A stretch of DNA of 64,000 nucleotides, taken from NCBI GenBank assembly GCA_038503075.1, contig JBCAML010000002.1, forward strand, positions 2,108,001 to 2,172,000. The letters are read 5' to 3'. The notes under the pieces were generated by a model, which was not told where the DNA came from, searched no databases, and was given only the letters and a program-made list of their open reading frames with translations. Shown here piece after piece: positions 24,561 through 34,836 of this stretch (the first letter of the stretch is position 1; every line of letters starts with the position of its first letter). Made by a program: the position numbers and the translations under genes. Origin of the DNA: Gyromitra esculenta (taxonomy: Eukaryota > Ascomycota > Pezizomycetes > Pezizales > Discinaceae).

Positions 24561-25352
24561 TAGTCAGTGGCCAGCCCCTTCCCCTCGTGTATTCTCGTGT
24601 CGATAGCTCTCCGCTCTGTCTAGTATCTCTTCATCTCTCTCTCACTCGCACACTTCATCTTCCTTACCTTCCCTTCCTCACCCTTCCCACATTCCGTACT
24701 TGTTCTCGCCCATCCATTCGCTCACTCACTCACCATTTCTCGCTCGCTCACCTGTGTGGGTGCTTGTGTGTGTGAAACAGTGGTGGTAACCTCAGGCTTT
24801 GTGTTTGTGCGTCCATTCTCTGGCAACAACTGCTCCGCCTCTGCCCCCTCCACCCCCTCTTTTTCACCGTATCTGTCTAGCCGCACGGCTGAACTGCGAC
24901 AGAGCGAGAGAAGAAAGAAAAAAAATAAGCCCCAATCTTGCACTACAACTCTCTACTCTCTGTCCCCATCCCACTCTCTTCTGCAATTCACCATATCATA
25001 GTGATCCATCACTCACTCACTCACTCACTGTATTTCCCATCCATCACCAACCACTGCTACTGCAGCCTCTCAGTCCTGGGTCTCGGTTCTCATCTGCCCA
25101 TTCTATTGTGCTTTTGTTTATCTCCTTGCCCGTGTTGCATTGGTGCAACTTTCCAAGGTTGTGCCGCAGGCCTTACGGCCTTAATACAGGTCGATTTGTA
25201 AAACTTTCAGCCTCACTACAACCAGCCAACCAACCCACCCTTCTCCACCCTCCTCCCATCTTTCTTGCTCCCTCTACTCCCTCCATCTCTGTTCTTTTTC
25301 GTCCCCCATTCTATAAACTCACCATTCCTGTCCCTACCCATACGCTTGGAAG
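24561..25352 (+). promoter_or_regulatory. Pyrimidine-rich promoter/5' leader of the Hsp70-like gene
   Basis: About 790 bp immediately upstream of the ATG at 25353 is strongly C+T rich on the coding strand, with (CTCA)n microsatellites near 24719-24736 and 25008-25030. Such CT-rich leaders are usual for well-expressed filamentous fungal genes. I saw no clear heat-shock element array. The 185-codon frame at 24799-25356 crosses the ATG in another frame and is a by-product of this composition. Confidence 0.5.
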
Positions 25353-27934
25353 ATGAGCAAAGAAATCAGCAATCGTCTGGGCCGCTTCGGTTTTGGCAGC
25401 AGCAGCCGCAAGACCAACACGAACACGCCATCTCCCCCTCCCAACGGCAATCAGCAACTGACAGGCCCACCTCCAGGCCCTGGCCAAGTTCAGCGACCAT
25501 CATCGTATCCACCGCCTTATCAACCGCCGCCCGCCGGAGCACCACATCTTCAAGGCGCTGGTAGAGCTGCAAGTCCTATGCCACCGCAAGGACCATACGG
25601 GCCAGGTCAGATTGGAAGCATTCCCCCAAGCCTACCTCCAACAATGATGGGCGGACCTCCCCAAGGAGCTGGTGCTCCGTATGGTCACCCACCGACATAT
25701 GGTGGTCAACCGCAGATGAACCACAGAGATAGTCATGGTCCTGGCGCAATGGGGCATCCCACAATGGGAAGACAAAGTGCTGCGGAAGTTGAGGGTGCAA
25801 ATAGAAGTAAGGCGCAGTTGATTGTTGGCATTGATTTTGTAAGTATTTATCCGAAAATTTACCATTATGTGGGGCTGGCTTGATGGTGGGGTTGCTTACG
25901 GATGTCGCCGAGTAGGGTACAACCTTCAGTGGTGTTGCTTTCGCTTTTGCAACAGACCAAGAAGCCAAAGAGGACATTATCACAGAATGGCCTGGTGCGG
26001 GTAATCAAACTAAGAACAAGGTTGGTTTTAAGCTTCCCGATCTCGGCAAATAGTTCTAGTTTTGACGCGTGCAATTTTAGATTCCTACAGTTCTCTACTA
26101 CGACCAATACCAAAAAGTTGTCGGCTGGGGTCCAGATATCGCCGATGCCTTGGCACCAACTGGATATCCCAAGCCTGGTGTACAAAAAGTATGTGATAGT
26201 TTAATTTTTCCCTCTTCACTGTTGTGATAGCTATCACTCTCAAAATTCTCTTCAATTTTAGTATACTATTTCCTGAGGAGTGATGGCTATCTTAGAAATG
26301 AATTTCTTCGGGATCAGGAGCTTTGGTATCATAGCTCGATGCTGACTTAGGTATTACAGGTCGAATGGTTCAAGCTCCAACTTATGCTCTCCGGAAACAC
26401 GTATATCGACCCCATCAACCTTCCCCCACTTCCTCCCGGAAAATCCGAGATCGATGTAGCGGCCGATTACCTCTTCAAATTGCGCCAGGCTATGCGTGCT
26501 CAGTTGCAGAAGACACTAGGAGAGGTCTTTAACCGCGAAGAACGGAATATTCGTTACTTCCTCACTGTACCTGCTATCTGGAATGATGCGGGTAAGGCTG
26601 CTACAAGAGCTGCTGCCATCCAAGCTGGGTTCCTCAGGGACGAGAATGATAACAGGTTGACCCTGATTACTGAACCCGAGGCAGCAGCTATGTTCTGCTC
26701 AAAGACGGGTCTACTAAACCTCAAGGTGCACGATGCTGTCCTGATCGTCGATTGCGGTGGTGGCACCGTCGATTTAATTGCCTATGAGGTTGAGGAGGAA
26801 GTTCCATTCACAGTGGCTGAGTGCACTGCGGGATCAGGAGATTCTTGTGGTTCTACTGCGCTTAACAGGAATTTCTCCAACATTCTTCGTGCCAAGATCC
26901 GAAAGATGAAGCTTCCTGATGGGTCAAAGACTGCTGGTAAAGTATATGCGAAATGTATCATGGACTTTGAGAATCGTATAAAGGCGGATTTCAGGAACAA
27001 CGGACAGAAATGGGCAGTAGACGTGGGTATAGAGGCTGAGTTCCCTGAGGCTGGTATCGAGGAGGGCTACATGACTTTCACAAACGAAGAAATCTTGCAG
27101 TGCTTTGAGCCGGTTGTCAATAGAATCTTAGAGTTGGTTAGGAATCAAATCATTGCCATCCAAGCGCAGAACAGGCAGCTGCAGGTATGGGCTTCCATCC
27201 CACAAAATTCACCAAAAGATTGCTAATGTTTTATATAGAATGTTTTGGTTGTTGGTGGTTTTGGTGCGTCCGAGTACCTCTTCCAACAAATCAAACTACA
27301 TGTGCCGCCGCAGTTTCAGTCCAAAGTGGTGCGCCCCATGGACTCTGTTGCTGCCATTGTCAAAGGTGCTGTTACAGCTGGTATCACGGAGAAAGTCGTG
27401 ACGTCTCGTGTAGCACGTAGACATTACCTCATGGCAACTCTGCAGCCATTTAAAGAGGGCCACCATCCCGAACAATACCGTGTGCCCAGTCTTGATGGGA
27501 AAGATCGCTGCAAGTACACTCGCCAGATTTTCGTGACTAAGGGCCAGCGTGTCAAAATTGGCGAGCCTGTCAAGGTGTCGTTCTTCAGGCAGGTTGCGCC
27601 TGGCGCGACGTTGATGTACGAGGATATTTTGTATGCGTGCGATGATGATCTCTGCCCGGAGTACACCAAGGATCCACGTTAGTTCTCTCTGCTCTTAATA
27701 ATTAGTCCAATAACTAATATTATTGTTACTATAGGTATCAAGGAGGTTGTGACGCTCACTTCGGATCTTTCACGGAAAAACCTCGAAAAGGATTTCGAGC
27801 GCATGGATACACCCCAAGGAACTTTCTACAGGGTTTACTTCGATATCTACCTCACACTCGATGGTTCCGAGTTCAACGCCGAGTTAGTTTGCCAGGGTGA
27901 GGTTATGGGTAGATGTGTGGCCAAGTTTAGATAG
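25353..27934 (+). CDS. Hsp70/HSPA12-like ATPase-domain protein with Pro/Gly-rich N-terminus
   Basis: Six exons: 25353-25838, 25916-26020, 26081-26188, 26360-27184, 27239-27677 and 27735-27934. The GT-AG introns are 77, 60, 171, 54 and 57 nt and all phases agree. The total is 2163 nt, or 720 aa. Residues 1-150 are Pro/Gly/Gln-rich low-complexity sequence. The actin/Hsp70 nucleotide-binding fold follows. Phosphate-1 is VGIDFGTTFSGVAFAF, split by intron 1. EPEAAA is present. Phosphate-2 is VLIVDCGGGTVDLIAYEV. The adenosine motif is VLVVGGFGASEYLF. A short C-terminal region (about 170 aa) contains RQIFVTKGQRVKIGEPV and replaces the classic substrate-binding and lid domains; there is no EEVD end. 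It matches the divergent HSPA12-like Hsp70s expanded in Pezizomycotina. ATP binding is well supported; a client or chaperone role is not shown. Confidence 0.9.
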
Positions 27935-29105
27935 ATAATGGTTCGTTTGCTTTTGCGGATCTGGTTTTGTTTTTTTCTAGGACTATTAGTATTGTTCGAG
28001 AAATCGGTGGATGAAATAGTTTTTGAAGGGGGCAAAAATACGCTGGGTGTTTGGGTTGGGAGGCGAGAATTGAATTATGGTAACATGATTACGTTTTAAG
28101 GTGCTTGTTTGGTTTGGCATCGTTGTTTTTCTGTTTCGTTGTCGTCAATTTTCTGCTACCTTTTTCTTTCTTCGGTTTGGTAGTTCCAGTTGTGCACAAT
28201 GTATCTACCTAGCGGTTTGGGTGGAGCAGAAACAGATGAACCAGCGTATTTTTTTTCTATTTTAGCACGCATTAATGTCTTGTCGCATTATTAATATTGT
28301 ACCTACTTGACACTGCATTTACGAGCGGAAAATGTGAGGAGATGTATTGGACTAGTACAAGTAGATAGGTTAAGTCTCGGACGATTGATCTACTCTCATT
28401 GTGTACCATAGATTCATAAACGTGTAGGTAGTAGCAAAATCAATTGTTAGAGCGGAATTTTACGAGTAAATATCCTTATACAAAACATTATTAAAAATAT
28501 ACCAAAACAAATCATTACCAAGACTAGTAGGACGTTCAACCCGATTACATAAATAGTATAGGCGATAAGGTTAATTCGAGTTAGACCGGGTGCTGGATGA
28601 ATTTAGGTTGGCCGCGGAATCATTAACGATCACTCGCGTTGCTGAGAGGGGCTATTGTTGGAGTTTTGGACCACGATCGAGTATTATTCGAGCTTAGGAT
28701 GCCGGGCGGGATGCAAGCAAAGCAGGCACTATATACATAAGAGATTGACCAATAGAAAGGTCCCAAATCCCGGGTCTTCCAAATCCCGTCTGGCTATCAA
28801 AGATCTACTAGGGTAGAGCCCTGAGTACTATTAGGGCGCAATATCAATAGTTTCAACAGCTCTTTCGTGTTTCACTGGCATTATTCAAATAGAGCAGATG
28901 TCATTATGCCGATCCTGATAGTCATTACACTACTACCTCTTAAATTCAGTAGATCACTCACCCTTGTGGTGAAAGTTGATCTACCTACATGTATCGGAGG
29001 GCTCCTACTAGAAAGGCAAAAACTTATCACGTTTGGAGAAAATTTTGAAATAATGTTGCAGAAATGCTGTTAAAGTTAGAGGAAGCGCGAGAAGTAACCT
29101 TCAAA
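27935..29105. other. 3' flank of the Hsp70-like gene and AT-rich spacer
   Basis: No gene is recognised. T-rich sequence directly after the stop probably includes the 3' UTR. Short direct CCAAATCCCG repeats occur near 28764-28790. Confidence 0.4.
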
Positions 29106-29943
29106 TTAACCCGCGTCAAACGTGGCCCCCTCTGCATATGTCGAGAGAGCTTCGTAAATGAAATTGTCGTTGGTATATATACGGATGTTTGTGATATTCG
29201 GCATCGCTTTCGTAGGATAAGCCCCCACACCCGGCCACTCGGATGCGTGATGTAGCGTCCGTACCGAGTCAAACTTCTCCAATCTCGACTGAGCACTTAC
29301 CACAGAGATATTTTCCATGACCTGGGGAAACTCTTTCTCTGGTTCGGTCAAGTCGTGGGAATCACAGAAGATCGTTAACTCCTCTGGCTTACTAAACCAA
29401 CCTTTGCTACGCCCATTTTCTAAGCGCGATGAATGCTCTAGTGTTGACCTTAAAGTTATCTCAAAGCAACTGTCTCGATTGCCTTCTTCGTTTTGAGTGT
29501 TGAGTGATCTAAAAAATCGTTGCCGAAACCTACTTCTCCAGCCAACCTTGTAGGCAGCGCCCGTAGCATCTTACAGCTTTTGAAAATCCCCGGAAATAAC
29601 TCGCTCCCCGACACGAGTTCCACCAGCTGTCTGTCCAAATTATGATAGTTGGAAAATAAATCACGAAGTGTGGGTGGTGTAACTAGAGTCAGATTGCGGA
29701 TATACAACGCGAGGTGTGGGTATAAGGTTAAAAGTTTGTGTGGTTTTGGCGTGTCATCACCTTGAACAGCGATGAATTTGTAAATATATGGTATACTAAG
29801 AGAGTAGAGTGTAGGGGCCGGCAAGTATGAATGAGACTAATGAGGTCTTTGGAGATGGTGTAGGGTGCGCTCGGGGTTTTTTGGTCAGCGAGGTTTCCGA
29901 TGATCAATATAAGAAGCTCTCAAGGAAGTTCGAGGTGCGGCAT
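29106..29943 (-). pseudogene. F-box protein pseudogene
   Basis: Reading from an ATG at 29943 (-), the frame starts with an F-box-like MPHLELP, then a TGA at 29922-29920, then ELLILIIGNLAD and KDLISLIHTCRPLHS. That is the usual LPxELL...L...TCRxLHS order. At about 29805-29820 a tandem ACTCT duplication (5 bp) shifts the frame, after which LSIPYIYKFI continues the expected F-box/LRR-like sequence (frame open to 29456). Further stops and a frame change follow near 29440-29460. Similarity-like coding sequence resumes in a third frame (LEHSSRLENG, then TEPEKEFPQVMENISVV to 29106). The TGA could be a CGA-to-TGA transition. Several independent lesions make this a dead gene. The parent was probably an F-box substrate adaptor. 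Confidence 0.7.
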
Positions 29944-30092
29944 TGCGATTTTTGTCGGCTACGCACGTTGATCAGTTGAGGCTTCCTAATAGTGGTAGCA
30001 TGCGATAGTTGATGGAAGGTTGGGGATACCTTGAGATGTCTGGAGTTGTGGCTAGACATTGTAGGATGCGAGATCATTAGCTACTACGACTG
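29944..30092. other. Short spacer
   Basis: Nothing recognised between the F-box pseudogene and the adjacent MITE. Confidence 0.3.
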
Positions 30093-30289
30093 CCGTATAT
30101 TCTCAATTATAACGAACGGGGCCAGGCTGAGGTTGTAGGAAGAAAGCCCTCCCTAACTGGCTGGATAACTGTAGAGGCTCAGCAACTAGCATCAATAATG
30201 GTAAGCACCCTATCATCTCAGCCAGTAATAGTGCAGTTCTATCCTGTAGTCTCAGCCCGACCCCGTTCGTTATAACTGAGAGTATACGG
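30093..30289. mobile_element. 197-bp MITE with ~48-bp TIRs
   Basis: The left end CCGTATATTCTCAATTATAA and the inverted right end CCGTATACTCTCAGTTATAA both continue CGAACGGGG, then GGCTGAG. The right side is flanked by TA (30290-30291); the left flank reads TG, so one side of the TA duplication has changed. The interior is non-coding. The CCGTAT start resembles the other MITEs in this window. Confidence 0.75.
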
Positions 30290-30815
30290 TACAATGAGGT
30301 TTTAATGGCGGGCTTGGCGTCCGAATTAGCACTCTTGACCAGTATGGCACGTGCACAGATGCTTAAGATCTAAATTAATTATAAGCCCTGTCACTGGTAA
30401 CTTGTATAAGCTTTGAGGTACCTCACTTCACAGCATACTATTTGGCCATAAGTGGCTATTTTTCGCCTGCTCTTAATTGGCTGCCAGTGTCTATCTAATA
30501 ATCTGCGGAAATAATCAGTCTGAAAGTACTGCGAAAAGTGGACTGGCTCCTCCGGTTCATTAAGCACATATTCCAGTCCACTTATACTGGCTAATATCCA
30601 AATCTTGTAGTCAGTTAGTTGAATTTCTACATGTCAATATCGCTGGCAGTCACTAATTCTGTCCGTTTCGGATTCTCATCTCATTAATCCAAGCTGTCTT
30701 GTTAAGAACTGTGTGGCTTTCTTGACCTCGTCCGTACTTTGTTACCTACTTTAATCTTTTAGTATATGTCCAAAACTACACAGCTTTTCATTCCATTAAT
30801 TCGATACTCAACATG
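30290..30815. other. AT-rich spacer
   Basis: No gene or repeat end recognised. Confidence 0.3.
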
Positions 30816-31525
30816 CTAAAAAAAAAGTTCTTCTTCCAGGTAGCAAGGACATCGACCACCCTGCTTGATCGGAGCGAAAAAATCACCAGCCGTTTTTTGG
30901 ATAACCTGATTATTGACTATTTCTACGGGGAGTCTCTGCTTTTCTGCCAAGCTTAATGGTGTATGGCCGGCCATCTTAAATACCTACCACCCCGATATCC
31001 GCTCCATCTTTAAGCAACAACCTCACAGCAACTTCTCACGGCCCTTCTGCCGCTAGGCGAAGCGGCTGACTTCTATATAAATTCCAAGCAACTTCTTTCT
31101 TCAGAAGCAGCTTGACCACGCCCACATATCCTCCTCTTGGTGCTACGTGTTCGAAGCGCCATCTCGAAACGACAGTCTAACGCTCCTATCGTAGCTCTAT
31201 TCTTTAGCAGGAGTCTGGCAGCTCTGATGTTTCCCGTACGTGCTACAAGGTGGAGAGCCGTGTGCGATTGTTGGGATTTTCTGACATCTACTTCTGCACC
31301 CCTATCTAAGAGTAACCTGGCTAAAAATTCATGGCCTCTTAGTGTCACCCGTTGGAGTGCAGTGAGATCACCCAAATTCTGGATAGTGAAACCGTGGAAA
31401 AATGGGGCTAGGAGAATACGTAGGTGACGAGCACAGCTGAGAAGAGAGGCGAAGTCCTTCGCACCTAGATATTCGGCTATGACGATGAGAGGCTCATTTG
31501 GGAGGCTAAAGAGCCCAGGCATCAT
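30816..31525 (-). pseudogene. F-box/ankyrin-repeat protein pseudogene
   Basis: From the ATG at 31525 the protein has an F-box-like LPNEPLIVIAEYLGAKDF, then ankyrin repeats: RGHEFLARLLLDRGAEVDV and SHTALHLVARTGNIRAARL. Near 31160-31180 the frame shifts, and the next repeat (GGYVGVVKLLLKK, then PLRLAAEGP) is in another frame. A TGA then interrupts EVAVRLLLKDGADIG, which is itself followed by a TAA. A last repeat (AGHTPLSLAEKQRLPVEIV) is in the third frame, ending at a TAG at 30816-30818. Two frame changes and two stops across a recognisable repeat series show a degraded gene of the F-box/ankyrin class common in ascomycetes. The uninterrupted 150-codon piece (31073-31525) might still be annotated as a short protein. 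Confidence 0.7.
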
Positions 31526-31900
31526 ATCTATTTCTAATGACGATTAATGCATTACTATTTTCGTAGGATTATGAGGATGGTATGACAAACTCATGGATTT
31601 CAAGTCGCGCAGACGGTCAACGTAAGAAAAGAGGTTGAATACTGTTCTTTGAACAATTCTCATAAGCTTGTTTCCTCTAATTCATTGTGACGCAAGGTAA
31701 GCAGCTCTACTAGGTCCTAAGTGAGATCGAATTCGATAGTAGGGTGATGTTAATTCAGCCTCATAGGATAGGATATATAAAATCTACGGTAACACTATAT
31801 TCTATAGGCTTCTTTTCTAGATGTCCTAGGGATTCCTGTACTGAAAGGCGGCACGCAAAAATGATATGTATGCTACACGGCTCGATTAAAGTGTACCTAT
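31526..31900. other. Spacer
   Basis: No gene or repeat recognised. Confidence 0.3.
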
Positions 31901-32151
31901 ACTCAGGCGTTAATTAAATACTGAGAAAGTTGCAACCAAGCTGCTAATCTCAGCTACCAAAGTTGGTAGAACATAATACTTGTGAAGGGAATTAATCAAC
32001 TTATAGAGAATGTTCTAAGAGGGCTGAAGAAGTACGCTAAACAAAAAGAAAGATGGCTAAGTGTATTATATATGTATCGTTTTGTTGTAATTGATTTTTG
32101 GTGGGCGCGGTCTTGGTTGCAACTTTCTCAGTATTTAATTAACGTCTGAGT
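31901..32151. mobile_element. 251-bp MITE-like element with 40-bp TIRs
   Basis: The arms 31901-31940 and 32112-32151 are almost perfect inverted copies. Both read ACTCAG(G/A)CGTTAATTAA, then ATACTGAGAAAGTTGCAACC and AAG. The target duplication is unclear: the flanks contain CTAT on the left and GCTA on the right. The interior is non-coding. This sequence differs from the other MITEs here. Confidence 0.7.
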
Positions 32152-32191
32152 GCTAGGGGCAGGGTGCGAAGATGGAACAGGTCTCACATTA

Positions 32192-32370
32192 CCATATGTA
32201 CTCGTGAAATACGACCCAGCTCTGCCCCGTGGCTTACGCAGGGAACGAGCTTCCAAATGGTCAAATTCTGTGGCTTAGATTCTTTTTCGCTAAGCTCAAT
32301 ACTATATCAACATTCGTTCCCTGCGTAAGCCACGGGGCAGAGCTGGGTCGTATTTCACGAGTACATACGG
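32192..32370. mobile_element. 179-bp MITE with ~58-bp TIRs and TA duplication
   Basis: TA flanks both ends (32190-32191 and 32371-32372). The left TIR starts CCATATGTACTCGTGAAATA and the right, inverted, starts CCGTATGTACTCGTGAAATA. Both continue CGACCCAGCTCTGCCCCGTG and GCTTACGCAGGGAACGA. There is one mismatch over about 58 bp, so this copy is young. The TIRs make up most of the element, which would fold into a long hairpin. Confidence 0.85.
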
Positions 32371-32805
32371 TATCTCTATGGCGACCTCACAGAACGGAAA
32401 ACCTTGGCGTTCCATCTCTCAAAAAGTATTGAGTGAACTTGAAACCCTAACCCTAACCTGAGAGATCTAGAACCCGACGAGTCTGCCTTACTGAAAAATA
32501 ATTCGAGAATACATGCAAGCAAAAATACAAATACAATGTGAGTTAGGTGTGAAAATTATCGCATCCATCAACTATAGTGCAGCGTTATATGGTAGTGGTT
32601 ACGTGTACACCTTATTCGAGTTGTGGGCTGTGCCCAGTCCTTGTTCCTGGGGGTTAGCACAAGGTCACAAAAATCACTTGGACCTAGAGTAGTTTCATGG
32701 AGTTAATTGACTATTCGAGGAATAATTTAAAGCACATATCAAGTAGAATCAAGATAAGTACTCTGCAGCTAGCAAGAAATCGATTTCAAGTAGCCGCGTA
32801 ATCGG
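32371..32805. other. Spacer with a short telomere-like motif
   Basis: No gene. Two CCCTAA units occur at about 32444-32456. This is too short to be an interstitial telomere tract. Confidence 0.35.
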
Positions 32806-32869
32806 ACGCGTGTACGGGGGCGCGTTGCTACCAAAGTCCAAATAAGGATTTTGGGCGTTACAACAAAAA
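32806..32869. repeat. Left inverted repeat bounding the retrotransposon cluster
   Basis: ACGCGTGTACGGGGGCGCGT, then GCTACCAAAGTCCAAATAAG and GATTTTGGGCGTT. The same sequence, inverted, lies at 46611-46668, almost 14 kb away on the far side of the LTR elements. It is probably a TIR of an older DNA element into which the LTR elements inserted. See the findings. Confidence 0.6.
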
Positions 32870-33798
32870 TGCTCATAGCGAGAATGCTAAGCAACCACCA
32901 CCACATTAAAAAAAATTTACCAACAAAAGGTAAAAAAATCAGGAATGGTAGAGCGATTTAGACAAAATTTACCATCGAATTCAATTGCTTTTAGGAGTGC
33001 TTGGCTGTGGCATTTGGTGGCAAAGTATGCACAGGGTTAGGGTTACAAGCAATGACTTTTTATTTTATTTGAGAAAAACTTGTCATCTCAGCAAAACCTT
33101 TGCGCAAGGCATACTCACACCTATGGTACAAAGCCGCAGCCAGGCACACCAAATAACCGTAGCCTTTAGCCCCAAGGCTGTTATTGAGTCAGGTTTAGGT
33201 AGTATAAAAATACTCTTCGAGTTTTTTCGTTTATTCCTGTCCCTAGGCCTATAATTATTGTAAATTCTGCATAAAAGTTTCTACTACCCAAGTTGGCTGT
33301 GATACGTCTTTGTGAGTCTCTGTAAGCGAGACTCATGACTAATCACTCGTTTTTGCATTGGCAATCGTGATTGCTATAACACTAAACTCATTGTTAGACG
33401 TCAATGAAACCCTTCAAACGAAACTGCTCTACTCTAATTAATTAAAAATAAATGAATCCCTTCAAGAGACCCATATCTATTTTAAAGAATTGCCGAATCC
33501 TGTGCAAAAAACCAGTTTTTGTGGTTGTCAAAGTACTTATATTTTCTGTACATCTGGGACTACTAGTGACCCCAATACTATGTACATGAAACTTTTATAT
33601 ATATCAAACAAACTAATATATAGGCTTCTACCAAAATGTTCTCATAACCATCAAAATATTATAAAGGTATATGTCAAGTATATTAGCACCATAACTAAAT
33701 AAGTTCCTTCTTTTATAAATTTGTTACAACATCATACTAGTAAAATTGTAACTCAAATAATGCTAAACTAAATTCACCGGAAAACTGAGGAACTTGAA
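32870..33798. other. Putative interior of an older element
   Basis: AT-rich, without a gene. A 70-codon frame at 33490-33702 has no recognisable features. Confidence 0.3.
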
Positions 33799-34217
33799 TC
33801 TCACGGTTGAGTCCCTCGTTAAGCCCTTCAGTATCCCTGAAGGTGAGCAGTGCTACTTAATGAGGTATCAACGCGTTCAAAGAGTGCAGCGTTTCTACAG
33901 GTTCTACGACGGGTCTATCTCAAGGCGAGATAAGTGCAGCGAGGTGGACAGCGACAGCGAGGGTTCTGAGGGAGAACCGAGATAGTATTTCGATGTTTTT
34001 ACAAGAGAAGGTAACGAGAACGTTGCTTAAGGAGAGAAGAGAAAAGAACACATAAACGACAAAACTCCTCCGCTTATATACCCCGCTTTCCCGTCGCACA
34101 AACAACAACCGAACATTAACCGAAACACAACCCAACAACAAAGTCATTATAACCGAATAACCTTTTACTACTACCCACAACTTTATCTTAACCCGTTACT
34201 CGGTCCCATCCGTGAAA
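33799..34217 (-). mobile_element. Solo LTR of the Ty3/gypsy family A
   Basis: A 419-bp sequence similar over its length to the LTRs of element A. It has short inverted ends (TCTCACGG...CCGTGAAA) and is flanked by a 5-bp target duplication TTGAA (33794-33798 and 34218-34222). The internal region is missing, as after LTR-LTR recombination. It keeps a TATATA at 34075-34080 (minus-strand promoter) and the ACGTTGCTT motif at 34020-34028. It is more diverged than the two LTRs of A are from one another, so it is an older insertion or a subfamily member. Confidence 0.85.
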
Positions 34218-34427
34218 TTGAAGCACAAATCTGGAATATCTTAAAGTCAGAAAACCAAAAAGCCAAGAATTGATATGCCACTGCAACTAGGAAGGAAATC
34301 AGTGGAGAGGTTCAGTAAAAAGGGACATGGAGATCAGTAATATGTTATGATTTTTAAGCTCCACTTTCGTTGATGCTTTTAAGCAATTGTGAGTGTGAAT
34401 TTTTGGCCTCAATCCACAGCTACTAGT

Positions 34428-34836
34428 TCTCACGGTTGAGTCCCTTGTTTAAGCCCTTCGGTATCCCCGGAGGTGAGCAGTGCTACTTAAGCGAGGTATC
34501 AACACGTTCAAAGAGTGCAGGGTTTCTACAGGTCCTACAATGGATATACTTCAAGGCGAAGTATCGGCGGTGGTTCACAGCGACAGCGAGGATTCTGAAG
34601 TAGAATCGAGTGAGATTATAACTTGATACAAGAGAAGTGGAACGAGAACGTTGCTTAAGGAAAAGAAGAACAAGAACGACCAGAATCCTTCCTTAAATAC
34701 CCCGCTTTCCTGTGACACCAACAACAACCTAACAACAACCGAAACTTAACCGAACAACAAAGCCATTATATCCAAAGAAAGTCCTTCGCAACCATCCACA
34801 GTCATCCTAACCCATTACTCGACTCTATCCGTGAAA
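34428..34836 (-). repeat. 3' LTR of element A
   Basis: 409 bp, TCTCACGG...CCGTGAAA. The TATA-like TATTTAA of the minus strand lies at 34699-34693. The stop codon of pol (34815-34817) lies inside this LTR, so the last residues of Pol are LTR-encoded. Confidence 0.9.

Noticed and set aside
24799..25356. 185-codon plus-strand frame, Ser/Pro/Leu/His-rich
   Set aside because: By-product of the pyrimidine-rich leader; overlaps the true ATG of the Hsp70-like gene in another frame.
32444..32456. CCCTAACCCTAA telomere-like units
   Set aside because: Only two units, within a non-terminal repeat-rich region; not enough for an interstitial telomere or chromosome end.
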